Source: Euryarchaeota archaeon UBA549 (GTDB taxonomy: Archaea > Thermoplasmatota > Poseidoniia > Poseidoniales > Poseidoniaceae). From it: 27,059 nt of DNA. Under the pieces are notes generated by a model that worked only from the letters and a program-made list of their open reading frames with translations, was not told the origin of the DNA and did no database searches. Every line of letters begins with the position of its first letter. Positions within the stretch are counted from its first letter, which is position 1. The stretch is from NCBI GenBank assembly GCA_002495645.1, contig DAGF01000016.1, positions 1 to 27,059 on the forward strand, written 5' to 3'. Shown here piece by piece: positions 17,500 to 25,615 of this stretch. A program made the translations under genes and the position numbers.

Positions 17500-18714
17500 A
17501 TGGCCAAGGCCCTGCTCAACCTTGTTGATGTTCAGGTTCGTCGAGGCATGAACACAGTGCTTGAGGGTTGTACCCTTGCCGTTGGAGCAGGCCAAACCGT
17601 GGTGTTGACCGGAGCAAACGGTGCCGGAAAGTCAACCCTTCTGGAAACCGCTGCTGGTCTGCTCCCGATGGAGCAAGGTCATGTTGAGCACGGCGAGGTG
17701 GTCGTTGCTGATGCCGACGGTCGTCGACGACCATCTCCCCTTACGGTGGGCATGACCCTTCAGCGAAACGGCGTATTGGGAAGTGAACTGGTGGCCGAAC
17801 ACCTCCAAACAGCCATGTCCATGAGCGGGCACAGTGTGGACATTGACCCGTTTCTCGAAGCGTTCAACTTGATGCATCGTGCGAACGACCTCGTCGCACA
17901 TCTCTCCCAAGGGCAAGCGAGAAAAGTAGCGGTTCTCGCAGGCCTCCTACCTGCCTTTGCAAGCCCAACACCCGCCCTCATCATTTTGGACGAACCCGAT
18001 GCAGGCTTGGATGACGCATCCATCGAAATCCTCGGTCAGTGGCTCAATGAATTGCGAGCCATGGGGCACGCATTGTTGGTGGCCACACATGACGAGCGAG
18101 TGATGACTCAAGCCACCCACCTCTACAATACTGACCAAAGTGAGGTTGAGACAACCACCGAACCCCCTGTTGGAAAGGTGGATGCCCGAACTTCCCGTGA
18201 AGTGAAACCCCTTTCCCCCTCTGCGTTTGGAGTGAAAATTCACCTTCGAACGATGATGTGGCTGAACACCAATGCCATGGCCGGCCTCTTGACGCTCGGG
18301 ATCTTGCTCACACTCGGGGATTTCATGGAGGAATTGGACAATCTTCAGCGGATGGGATTCATCCTTGCTCCCACTTTGGCAGTCGGCCTTTGCGGTGAGC
18401 CCCTCGTGGCCGCTCTTCGAGAAGAACGAGCTGGCGTATGGTGGCGTGCGGTTGGCGGCGGGGAGCCACATGCGGGCTGGATTCCTCTGGCCATCGGTGC
18501 TGTGTTCACGTTCCTTACAACGAACGGGCTTCAAGATGCTCGGGAAATCCACATCATCCTTACGGGAGCCGTGTTGTGCTTCGTCGTTTGGCACAGCGTG
18601 GGTTGGATGCAGCGGTCGACCCAGCGTTTGGCCCGCCCTCACGCCGTCTTCATCGGGTTGTTGACACCGGTCTTGATTCTCCCCTACTCCATCCTCATCG
18701 GCCTCCTCGCATGA
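17500..18714 (+). CDS. ABC transporter ATPase fused to a membrane domain, CcmA-CcmB-like (heme export / cytochrome c maturation)
   Basis: 404 aa. The N-terminal ABC ATPase has Walker A GANGAGKST (38-46), Q-loop MTLQRN, signature LSQGQ (135-139), Walker B ALIILDEP (159-166) and H-loop THDE (H197). From about residue 240 the protein becomes a membrane domain with several hydrophobic helices; the cytoplasmic stretch CGEPLVAALREERAGVWW sits where CcmB has its conserved acidic/basic loop. CcmA and CcmB are normally separate; together with CcmC they handle heme for holo-CcmE release in cytochrome c maturation System I. The gene directly precedes ccmC and a ccmD-like gene, which is the main support for the Ccm call. 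The ABC domain is certain; the CcmB identity of the membrane half is an inference from position, size and context. Confidence 0.75.
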   Translation: MAKALLNLVDVQVRRGMNTVLEGCTLAVGAGQTVVLTGANGAGKSTLLETAAGLLPMEQGHVEHGEVVVADADGRRRPSPLTVGMTLQRNGVLGSELVAEHLQTAMSMSGHSVDIDPFLEAFNLMHRANDLVAHLSQGQARKVAVLAGLLPAFASPTPALIILDEPDAGLDDASIEILGQWLNELRAMGHALLVATHDERVMTQATHLYNTDQSEVETTTEPPVGKVDARTSREVKPLSPSAFGVKIHLRTMMWLNTNAMAGLLTLGILLTLGDFMEELDNLQRMGFILAPTLAVGLCGEPLVAALREERAGVWWRAVGGGEPHAGWIPLAIGAVFTFLTTNGLQDAREIHIILTGAVLCFVVWHSVGWMQRSTQRLARPHAVFIGLLTPVLILPYSILIGLLA

Positions 18715-18756
18715 AGCAAACACCAAGTTCAAGGAGGACGGTTCAACCCCCTAACC

Positions 18757-19452
18757 ATGAGATTGGGAGAAACCGTGCTTTTCGTCGGTTTCACCGGTAT
18801 TGGAACCACCCTTCTTCTCGCGTTGCTCTGGGCCCCGAGCGTCTCCATCAACGCCTTTGAATCACCGGCTGCCCAGCGCATCTTCTACTGGCATGTGCCG
18901 GCAGCGTGGGCTGCCTTCATCGCTTTTGGCGCCCTTTTTGTGGGTTCTGCAGGATGGTTGTTCAAACGCTCCGAGCGGATGTGGCGTCTTCACGTTGCAG
19001 GATCGGAAGCCGGGCTGGCGACGGGGCTCATGACCGTCTGGTCTGGATGCGTTTGGGGTGCCGCAGAATGGGGTACGCCGTGGGATTGGACGGATGTTCG
19101 ACTGAACACCTTCGGTCTGCTCACCCTGCTCGCCATTTACGTCGTTCTCGGGCGAAACAGCCAGCCAGACGGTGTGGAAACCAGAGACACCTTCGCAGCG
19201 TTCGGACTCTATGGCTTCGTTTTGGTGCCTGTAACCTACATCGCCACACGCATCTGGACCATCCGACACCCCGGACCGGTGGTGGGAACCGGCGACGAAG
19301 GGTCCATCAACGGAGAAATGGGGCTTGTCTTGTTGATAGGGGCGGTCTCATTTACTGTCTTCATCATCGGCCACATGATGGCGTCCATGCGATTGACGGC
19401 GTTGGAACAACGACTTGAGCGCATGCAGCACAACTTCGACGGAGGAGCATGA
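18757..19452 (+). CDS. ccmC: Cytochrome c maturation protein CcmC (heme handling)
   Basis: 231 aa with about six membrane helices. It carries the heme-handling signature WGTPWDWTDVRLNTFGLL, corresponding to the tryptophan-rich WWD-type motif of CcmC/CcmF. It also has the two expected axial-ligand histidines: H46 in FYWHVPAAW and H171 in RIWTIRHPGPVV. In System I, CcmC delivers heme to the chaperone CcmE on the outer face of the membrane. The gene lies 42 bases after the ABC fusion and is followed by a ccmD-like gene with one base between stop and start codons. A GGAGG lies about 20 bases upstream of the ATG, too far for a standard ribosome binding site, and no better in-frame start was found. 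The partners ccmE and ccmF are not in this window. Confidence 0.9.
   Translation: MRLGETVLFVGFTGIGTTLLLALLWAPSVSINAFESPAAQRIFYWHVPAAWAAFIAFGALFVGSAGWLFKRSERMWRLHVAGSEAGLATGLMTVWSGCVWGAAEWGTPWDWTDVRLNTFGLLTLLAIYVVLGRNSQPDGVETRDTFAAFGLYGFVLVPVTYIATRIWTIRHPGPVVGTGDEGSINGEMGLVLLIGAVSFTVFIIGHMMASMRLTALEQRLERMQHNFDGGA
19441..19447 (+). promoter_or_regulatory. Shine-Dalgarno site for the ccmD-like gene
   Basis: GGAGGAG, inside the last codons of ccmC, stands 6 bases before the ATG at 19454. It supports translation of the short downstream gene and its coupling to ccmC. Confidence 0.6.
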
Positions 19453-19453
19453 C

Positions 19454-19618
19454 ATGGAAGGCATGACCTACCTCGCCGTCGCCTACTTTGGGATGCTGGT
19501 GGCCATTGCACTTTGGACATGGACGGTGGTGCAGCGAAGTCGACGGCTTGACCAGCGGCTGCTCGCCATGGAAGCGGCCAGCACCAAAACGGATGGCGAA
19601 GATGAATCCAAGGCGTAG
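19454..19618 (+). CDS. Small single-span membrane protein, CcmD-like
   Basis: 54 aa from ATG 19454, preceded by a good ribosome binding site. One N-terminal membrane helix (MTYLAVAYFGMLVAIALWTW) is followed by a basic cytoplasmic segment (VVQRSRRLDQRL) and a short charged tail. This is the size and topology of CcmD, the small System I protein that helps release holo-CcmE from the CcmABC complex. CcmD has almost no conserved sequence, so the call rests on length, topology and position immediately after ccmC. The frame is open back to 19415, but that longer form has no ribosome binding site. Confidence 0.7.
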   Translation: MEGMTYLAVAYFGMLVAIALWTWTVVQRSRRLDQRLLAMEAASTKTDGEDESKA

Positions 19619-19659
19619 TCTTTCAAAGGCTGTGCCGCGAGCCCACCGCGGGGAGGACC

Positions 19660-20736
19660 ATGTCTGCACGGCTCGGTGGGGAATTTTGTTTGGTCTGTGG
19701 CGCAGACCCCCCGTTGTTTGGCGACCGTATGTGCGAACCCTGTTTACGAGCACGAACGGTCCTGGCGAAAGTCCCCGAGAACGTGCCGTGGGTGCGATGC
19801 GCTCGGTGCGGTATCGTCGAGATTGAAGGCAAATGGGAAAACACCACCGAGGCTGAAGTCTGGGACGAGTTGCTCCATCGCAATCTCGTGGTCCACGAAC
19901 GAGCCGAAGACATTCAACTCGCCATGGAACCGGTCAAGGTGTCGGACCGCCACACCTTGCTCCACATCCAACTCGAAGGCGTCATCGACGACCTGCTGTT
20001 TCAGGAAGAACACACCATGCGAGCACGCATGGCCAACGGCGTGTGTTTGACCTGCACACGCCGGGCTGGAAATTACTTCGAGGCGACCGTCCAACTTCGT
20101 TCCAGCGCCCGACGCTTGACCGAAGATGAATTCAAGCGATTGCGAGCAACCCTCGAGGATGTCTTGGAGAAGTTGTCCGATGACCCGATGTTCTTCATCA
20201 CCACGGAAGGTCCGGTCACCGGAGGTTATGACGTGGTCTTGGGTAGCAAAGGCCTTGCAAGGGCTTGGGGCCGCCACCTCATCAGCGAATACGGCGGCAT
20301 GGTGGTGGAAACGAATTCCACCGTCGGACGAAAGGACGGCGTGGACGTCACTCGACTGACGCTTCTCTACCGAAAACCCGGCTACGAAATTGGCGATGTC
20401 GTTCAGTGGAGAAACCACCTGTGGCGACCCTCGGCCTGGACCAAGGAAGGGGCCATCATGGAACGCATTGACCGAAGGGAACGCACAGGCGCCTCCTGGC
20501 GGGACCTCGAACAGGCCAAGGTGTTGGCCCAACGCCACGAATTCATCGAGGTTGAGTTCATCAACGAAGACGCTTCAGCCGGTGAATTCTTGGACCCGAC
20601 CACCTGGGCGATGAGCCTGGTTCGCCTCCCCTACGACCACATCCAAGGGCGCAATGGCCTCTTGATGCGACATGATGAAGAATGGATCGCCCTCCCATTC
20701 ATGGCCATTGACACGCCGGAAATCAAGGAGGAATGA
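19660..20736 (+). CDS. nmd3: NMD3-family 60S/50S ribosomal subunit-associated protein
   Basis: 358 aa. The N-terminal zinc-binding region has Cys pairs typical of NMD3: FCLVCGADPP, MCEPCLRAR, VRCARCG and VCLTCTRRAGNYFEATVQLR. The last of these leads into the characteristic strand that opens the eIF5A-like/NMD3 core. In eukaryotes NMD3 is the nuclear export adaptor of the large ribosomal subunit. The archaeal protein is conserved and presumed to act in large-subunit maturation or quality control. GGGAGG ends about 3 bases before the ATG at 19660. The gene starts 41 bases after the ccmD-like gene, so it may lie in the same transcript without sharing function. Its stop codon is embedded in the start region of the next gene. 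Confidence 0.88.
   Translation: MSARLGGEFCLVCGADPPLFGDRMCEPCLRARTVLAKVPENVPWVRCARCGIVEIEGKWENTTEAEVWDELLHRNLVVHERAEDIQLAMEPVKVSDRHTLLHIQLEGVIDDLLFQEEHTMRARMANGVCLTCTRRAGNYFEATVQLRSSARRLTEDEFKRLRATLEDVLEKLSDDPMFFITTEGPVTGGYDVVLGSKGLARAWGRHLISEYGGMVVETNSTVGRKDGVDVTRLTLLYRKPGYEIGDVVQWRNHLWRPSAWTKEGAIMERIDRRERTGASWRDLEQAKVLAQRHEFIEVEFINEDASAGEFLDPTTWAMSLVRLPYDHIQGRNGLLMRHDEEWIALPFMAIDTPEIKEE
20725..20731 (+). promoter_or_regulatory. Shine-Dalgarno site deciding the PGI/PMI start
   Basis: AAGGAGG sits 7 bases before the ATG at 20739 but only 1 base before the in-frame ATG at 20733. This argues for 20739 as the real start, just after the NMD3 stop codon at 20734-20736. Confidence 0.6.
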
Positions 20737-20738
20737 GC

Positions 20739-21845
20739 ATGGAACACGAACCTGATGATGCTCCCGAACCGACGTTGGTCGACCTTGCGGAACGGTTCGA
20801 TAACGAAGGCATGGTGGGCTTTACTCGGATGTTCCACGACGACCTTCGCAACGGATTTGAAGCCGTGAACGAGGAGCGCTTTCCATGGCTGAGTGAACTC
20901 AAGCAAGCGCCATGGAGCGGCGTGCTCTGCCTCGGCATGGGTGGTAGCGCCGCAGGGGGCGATTTTCTCGCCGCGTTGACCGCTCATGCGGGCGGTTGCC
21001 CGGTCATGGTGCACCGCGATTACACCTTGCCCGCATGGTTTGATGCCACATGGCTGGTGCTGGCCACGAGTCACAGCGGCAACACCGAAGAAACGGTCGC
21101 CGCTGCCGAGGCGGCCTTGGGCCGTGGAGCCACGGTCATCGTCATCGCCACGGGCGGTGTGCTCGCAGGCTTGCCCGAACTCTCACCTCGCTGCCACTTG
21201 ATTCCAACCGTGGGCGGCCAGCCACCCCGCACGGCCTTTGGCCATATCTTCAGCCGACAGGTGGCGTGTTTGGAACACCTCGGCCTCTTGCCAACCCAAG
21301 CCGACCACGAACGAGAAACGATGCTCCAACGATTGGAAGCCAATAACGAGCATTTCGACGTACTGAAGCAGCCAGAGGGCGACATCGCACTCTTGGCGGC
21401 CGGTCTGCTGAATCAACCCTTGGCGGTCATCGGACCGAGTGAACTCGCACCTGCGCTCAACCGATTCAAAAATCAGATGAACGAAAACGCAGCACGGTTC
21501 GTCCGCATCGGCGTCTTACCCGAAATGAACCACAACGAAAGCGTGGCCTGGGGCGGTGTGGGACCGGACGGTGATGACCAAGCAGCCGAGCAAGCCTTGC
21601 TGCTGCTGACGTGGCCGGGCATGCACCCTCGTGTTCAACAGCGCCTCGATTGGATGGTGGCGCATTCACCCACCGAAACAGCTTGGAACTTGGCCGGAGA
21701 GGGCGAATCCTTGCTCGAGTGCATGCTCTACCACTGCCTTGTGATGGACTGGCTCTCCATCACGTTGGCGTTCCTGCACGGCAAAGACCCTGCAGCCATC
21801 GGCCCCATCAACGCCCTCAAGGCCCACTTGAACAGCGTTCAGTAA
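20739..21845 (+). CDS. Bifunctional phosphoglucose/phosphomannose isomerase
   Basis: About 368 aa, somewhat longer than many archaeal members. It interconverts glucose-6-phosphate or mannose-6-phosphate with fructose-6-phosphate in the cytoplasm. Two SIS domains are evident: GMGGSAAGGDF and SHSGNTEETVAAAEAAL in the first, and the family-specific ENAARFVRIGVLPEMNHNES in the second, whose His is expected to be catalytic. The N-terminal acidic extension (MEHEPDDAPEPT) is unremarkable. It follows NMD3 with a 2-base gap and is probably translationally coupled to it. Its products are substrates for GlmS and for mannose activation, so it fits the glycan theme of the window, but it also serves central metabolism. 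The last 7 bases overlap the end of the convergent M23 gene. Confidence 0.9.
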   Translation: MEHEPDDAPEPTLVDLAERFDNEGMVGFTRMFHDDLRNGFEAVNEERFPWLSELKQAPWSGVLCLGMGGSAAGGDFLAALTAHAGGCPVMVHRDYTLPAWFDATWLVLATSHSGNTEETVAAAEAALGRGATVIVIATGGVLAGLPELSPRCHLIPTVGGQPPRTAFGHIFSRQVACLEHLGLLPTQADHERETMLQRLEANNEHFDVLKQPEGDIALLAAGLLNQPLAVIGPSELAPALNRFKNQMNENAARFVRIGVLPEMNHNESVAWGGVGPDGDDQAAEQALLLLTWPGMHPRVQQRLDWMVAHSPTETAWNLAGEGESLLECMLYHCLVMDWLSITLAFLHGKDPAAIGPINALKAHLNSVQ

Positions 21846-22462
21846 AGCGGCCCGCAAATCAAACGAGGGTCAGGAAAACGCTCGAGCGCCTCCAATCGGT
21901 CTTCTTGACGGACCACGCCCGGTAGATCGCCATCCAGGGGTGCTTCCCAAGCCATCTGAACATGCACGTGTGGGGGCCAACCTCCGTTTTCGGATTCAGC
22001 GCCCATGGCCGCCAAGACCTCGCCTTGGTCGAATTTGTCGCCCTCCTTCCAGTGGGCGATGCTGTCCCAACTCAGATGCCCGTACAGCACCCAAAAGGTT
22101 CGGGCTTCGGCCTCAAGCGGTCCGCCGACCTTCTCGGGAAGGCAGAGCGTGTGCTTGGTGACCAAGGTCGGCCCGTAGGAGCCGTCCTCATCGTTGATGG
22201 CGATGGCAGCGATTTCACCGGCTCCAAAAGCGTGAATGGGCGTGTGGACCGGCCCACCCAAATCCAAGCCCACGTGATGGTTGCGTACGCCGCCGAAGAG
22301 TTCGGTGGTGTACATCCCCGGACGGTGTTCGTCGTAGCGGCCCACCGAATAGATGTGGGGCGCCTCCCAGTTTTCGGGACTGGGTTTTGAAAAATCATGA
22401 ACCCAATACGGCCCATCAAACACCACCGTGGGATGGTAGCGGAAGGTGGATGCAGAGGTCAT
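21839..22462 (-). CDS. M23-type (LytM-like) metallopeptidase without signal peptide
   Basis: 207 aa from ATG 22462. The frame stays open to 22897, but that extension has no coding character and lies inside the opposite-strand membrane protein gene. All zinc and catalytic positions of M23 are present: HVGLD (H63, D67), YGHLS (H129) and HVH (H165, H167), with GDKFDQGEVLAAMG between them as in LytM domains. M23 enzymes in bacteria cut peptidoglycan cross-bridges. Archaea lack murein, and this protein shows no signal peptide or membrane helix, so the substrate is unclear. The start is divergent from the GT-C-like gene, and the 3' end overlaps PGI/PMI by 7 bases. The family call is solid on motifs; function is open. 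Confidence 0.85.
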   Translation of the reverse strand: MTSASTFRYHPTVVFDGPYWVHDFSKPSPENWEAPHIYSVGRYDEHRPGMYTTELFGGVRNHHVGLDLGGPVHTPIHAFGAGEIAAIAINDEDGSYGPTLVTKHTLCLPEKVGGPLEAEARTFWVLYGHLSWDSIAHWKEGDKFDQGEVLAAMGAESENGGWPPHVHVQMAWEAPLDGDLPGVVRQEDRLEALERFPDPRLICGPLY

Positions 22463-22534
22463 AGCCCTGCGACCGTCCGATTCTACTTGAGGTTTCGGCG
22501 AACCATCAAAGCATGTCTTGAGCGTGCTCCTTGC

Positions 22535-24835
22535 ATGCTCGGTAGCGCTGTGGTCGTGTTGGCCCCGAGCATCCTGCCGGGATGGGCGCTCAGCAGCGTT
22601 CTCGACGGTAGCAGTGACCGGTTCCGAAAAATCCTGCTGGCCCCGGCGCTCGGCCTCCTCCTGTTGTACGGTCTGTCGGGCACGCTCGTCTTGCTCGATG
22701 TTTGGTCGCCGTTCTGGTTGGCCGTGGTCGTGCTGGCCGCCAATATCGTGGCGTACCGATTGATTCACCAGCGCCACGAAGTCATTGCAAAGCGGACGCG
22801 ATGGCAGTTGTTGGAGGCGGCGATGCACGGGGAAATTTCCGAGGATACCGACGCCCCTTCGTTGAGTAAAGAAGCGGAAGTGCAGCTTGAATTTCAACGA
22901 AACCGCTCCACGCCGCTGATGGCCTTGAGCATGGTCGTGGCCACCACCGCCCTGCTCTCACCCATGATCCAGCGCCTACCCTTTGGCGTGGATTGGATCG
23001 GTTTTGCCATGCTCACACAGCAATTGGTGCTGGAAGGTAACCTCGCTTTGCCCGGAACAAACGAAGGATTCTGGACCTACCCGCCGGCCTTCCCGTCGGT
23101 GGCCGCTTGGGTGGCTACGCTCACTGGCCATGATGCGGGTACAGCCGTGTTCCATTTGGGCCATTACACTCTCTTCGTGCTCATGATGGGGTTGATGGGT
23201 TCTCTCGACCGGCACGGCGCAGGTGCTTACGCCATGTTTGCCATGGGCTTGGGCCTTGGATTGTTCGCCAAGACCTTTGATTCGGGCTTTCCCAGCGTGG
23301 CGAGCCAGTTGGGCTTGGTCGTCGGCATACTGGTGTTGTTTCGCCACGCCGAACAGCGTCAAAAACACCACACGATTGGCCTGTGCATAGCGCTTTATTC
23401 GGTGTCCTTGGTTCACCCCACCGGAGCGATATACCTCGCCTTGTTATTGCTCAGCCACGTCATGCACGGCATGGCGATGGACAACGAAGAGCATCGTGAA
23501 CTCGTTCGCCGTCTGGCCTACATCGCTTCGGCGTTCATCACCCTCGGATTTACCGTCGCCCTGCTGGTCATCGCCCCTCGCCTGTTCGATGAGGCGGTGT
23601 TTTCCGAATACGGTTGGCAGGGCGGCAAGCCCCTCCTGGTCTACAACGGCGCCCTGTTGCTCGTTGGATGCGTGGCCGCCTTTGCCCTTCGAAAGACCTT
23701 GGAGGGACGGATTGCCATCACGTGGTTTGCGCTTCTGTGGTTGCTCAGCGTCGTTCACCTCGTGGAGGGGCTGCGGTACATTCCTGTTTTGTCACTGCTC
23801 TCCTACACCCTGTATTCTATGGCCTTGCATGCATTCCATGTTCCGTTGGCCGTTCTGGTGGCCCTGTGGTGGTCGCCCCACACCAACCTCACTCCCCATC
23901 TGGAAACATCGCCCAAACCAACATCCATGCCTCAAGCCCTCTCTCTGGGACTGGTGGTCACGGTTCTCTTGGGCACGGTCATGGCTCAATCGGTAGCGTT
24001 TTCGCTGTCGCAACACGAGGAACTCATGGCGGTTTCACCCGGTGATTTGGAACTGCGGAGCGCGCTTGAAGACATCGATGGAGCCGTCTACACCGAGAAT
24101 ATGCATTGGGGCTATATCTGGGATGCGCCCGCCAACGTGCAGACCACCTCCATACCCACCCTCGGGCTGGTTCACATCACCACAAGCGAGCACGCCAACG
24201 CAACACAGGCGATGTTCCTTGACAACACAAGCTACTTCGAGAAACACAACATGCTCCACGCTTTGACCTCGCCGCTCGGCACGATGCAGTGGACCCTGGC
24301 GGTGTCGCCTTACTGGGAGGAGAGCCTGCAAACCGACGGAGCGACGTTGTGGCGGTTGAAACCGGACGGGGATGCAAAAACCCTGTTGCTGTCCGGCATT
24401 GATGAGGAGGATTGCCCAGCATGCGATGTTCGTTTGGACCCGTGGAGAGATCACAAATTCAGGGACCCGCTTCAACTCGGTGAGGAGCGCCCCTTCTTGC
24501 CCGAGGGAACCGAGGGTGAGTTGCGGGTTGAAGCACCTGAAGACGCTACCACCATGTGCTTGGTCTACGAGGTCATCGGGCAAACCGAAGGGCTCTACTT
24601 GCAATCTTCGACGGGACTTGACCGTCCGTTCCACGGTCTGCGAAGCGACGCAGGCTACCACCAAGCCTGCTTTGACGTGGACAACGCCAGCCAACTGACG
24701 ACCTTGAATCTTGAATGGGACCGTTCAGAGCCGACCAGATGGCTCAACCCACTCGGACTCTCAGGGAGGGACACCGTGCTGCTGGATAAGACGGGGGTCA
24801 AACTTCAGTGGTTGACCTGGTCCACCGCCCCGTGA
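22535..24835 (+). CDS. Polytopic membrane protein, probable GT-C-type glycosyltransferase
   Basis: About 766 aa from ATG 22535, chosen because hydrophobic sequence begins there (MLGSAVVVLAPSILPGWALS); the frame is open back to 22397 over the start of the divergent M23 gene. About a dozen membrane helices are followed by an extracytoplasmic domain of about 270 residues. After a cytoplasmic charged loop, the segment GVDWIGFAMLTQQLV plus GFWTYPPAFPS resembles the first outer loop of GT-C enzymes, with an acidic residue and a YPP motif. GT-C enzymes transfer sugars from lipid-phosphate donors on the outer face. The next gene is a GT2 enzyme of the polyprenol-phosphate sugar synthase type, which would make such a donor. 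The assignment is by topology, motif and neighbour; no specific family was confirmed. Confidence 0.65.
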   Translation: MLGSAVVVLAPSILPGWALSSVLDGSSDRFRKILLAPALGLLLLYGLSGTLVLLDVWSPFWLAVVVLAANIVAYRLIHQRHEVIAKRTRWQLLEAAMHGEISEDTDAPSLSKEAEVQLEFQRNRSTPLMALSMVVATTALLSPMIQRLPFGVDWIGFAMLTQQLVLEGNLALPGTNEGFWTYPPAFPSVAAWVATLTGHDAGTAVFHLGHYTLFVLMMGLMGSLDRHGAGAYAMFAMGLGLGLFAKTFDSGFPSVASQLGLVVGILVLFRHAEQRQKHHTIGLCIALYSVSLVHPTGAIYLALLLLSHVMHGMAMDNEEHRELVRRLAYIASAFITLGFTVALLVIAPRLFDEAVFSEYGWQGGKPLLVYNGALLLVGCVAAFALRKTLEGRIAITWFALLWLLSVVHLVEGLRYIPVLSLLSYTLYSMALHAFHVPLAVLVALWWSPHTNLTPHLETSPKPTSMPQALSLGLVVTVLLGTVMAQSVAFSLSQHEELMAVSPGDLELRSALEDIDGAVYTENMHWGYIWDAPANVQTTSIPTLGLVHITTSEHANATQAMFLDNTSYFEKHNMLHALTSPLGTMQWTLAVSPYWEESLQTDGATLWRLKPDGDAKTLLLSGIDEEDCPACDVRLDPWRDHKFRDPLQLGEERPFLPEGTEGELRVEAPEDATTMCLVYEVIGQTEGLYLQSSTGLDRPFHGLRSDAGYHQACFDVDNASQLTTLNLEWDRSEPTRWLNPLGLSGRDTVLLDKTGVKLQWLTWSTAP

Positions 24836-24862
24836 ACGGCAAATACATGTGGAAGAAGCCCC

Positions 24863-24868
24863 GAGGAG
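24863..24868 (+). promoter_or_regulatory. Shine-Dalgarno site deciding the GT2 start
   Basis: GAGGAG stands 5 bases before the ATG at 24874. The in-frame ATGs at 24808 (overlapping the previous gene) and 24847 lack such a site, and the GT2 fold begins immediately after 24874. Confidence 0.6.
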
Positions 24869-24873
24869 CGGTC

Positions 24874-25575
24874 ATGCAACATCTCGTTGTCATGCTCCCG
24901 GTGCTCAATGAGGCCTTGGGATTGGCATGGGTGTTGGACCACCTCCCCTACGAGCGCTTGGAGGCAATGGGGTACAAGACGACGGTTCTGGTGATGGACG
25001 GCCACAGCACGGACGGCACCGAACAAGTCGCAGAGGAACACGGCGTTTTGCTGGTTGACCAGGACGACATCGGCAAGGGAAGCGCGATTCGCCATGGTTT
25101 TCGAGAAGCCCTTCGCTTGGATGCCGATGCCGTGGTTATGTTGGATGCTGACGGCACCTATGCACCGCACGAAATGACGCGCCTTCTGGCTCGCCTTGAT
25201 GATCACAATGTGGTCATCGGTGACCGACTAAACGGCCAGATGGCGCCCGATGCGATGACACGGTTGAATTTCGTCGGCAACCATGTCTTGACCTGGTTGG
25301 CAACCGCGTTGTTCAGTACGACGACTTCGGACGTGTGCTCGGGGTATTGGGCCTTTAGCAAGGAGGCCATCCACGCCCTTCAACTCAACAGCCGCTCGTT
25401 TGAAATTGAGGCTGAAATGTTTGCCAGCATGGTCCACCAAGGTGTTGAATTTGACTTCGTGCCCATCAGTTATGGCTCACGAATCGGTGAGGCAAAACTC
25501 GGTTCAACCGCCGACGGGTGGCAAATTTTGAGGAAATTGATCACCCGCCGAATCTTCCCTGAACCGTTGATGTGA
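24874..25575 (+). CDS. Family 2 glycosyltransferase, polyprenol-phosphate sugar synthase-like
   Basis: 233 aa. The GT-A fold motifs are in order: VVMLPVLNEA at the N-terminus, VMDGHSTDGT (donor nucleotide region), GKGSAIRHGFREAL, the metal-binding DADGTY, GDRLNG, and SDVCSGYWAFSKEAI followed by FEIEAEM. This is the pattern of archaeal dolichol-phosphate mannose synthase-like enzymes, which move a sugar from a nucleotide donor to a lipid phosphate at the cytoplasmic face. No C-terminal membrane helices are present, so it would be a peripheral enzyme. It follows the GT-C-like membrane protein by 38 bases, a pairing that fits donor maker and transferase. The sugar cannot be read from the sequence. 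Confidence 0.88.
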   Translation: MQHLVVMLPVLNEALGLAWVLDHLPYERLEAMGYKTTVLVMDGHSTDGTEQVAEEHGVLLVDQDDIGKGSAIRHGFREALRLDADAVVMLDADGTYAPHEMTRLLARLDDHNVVIGDRLNGQMAPDAMTRLNFVGNHVLTWLATALFSTTTSDVCSGYWAFSKEAIHALQLNSRSFEIEAEMFASMVHQGVEFDFVPISYGSRIGEAKLGSTADGWQILRKLITRRIFPEPLM

Positions 25576-25615
25576 CCTTGGAAGCCCTCAAAGGGCAAGG
25601 GCCACTCGCCCGAGC

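Noticed and set aside
17456..17551. Short open frame (31 codons) beginning ATGAAAACAGG before the ABC fusion gene
   Set aside because: It overlaps the ABC gene start in another frame, has no ribosome binding site and no recognisable product. A leader peptide cannot be excluded but is unsupported.
22463..22897. N-terminal extension of the M23 gene on the minus strand (open frame to 22897)
   Set aside because: The extension is rich in Arg, Gln and His, has no domain character, and lies antisense to the membrane protein gene. ATG 22462 begins the conserved domain region.
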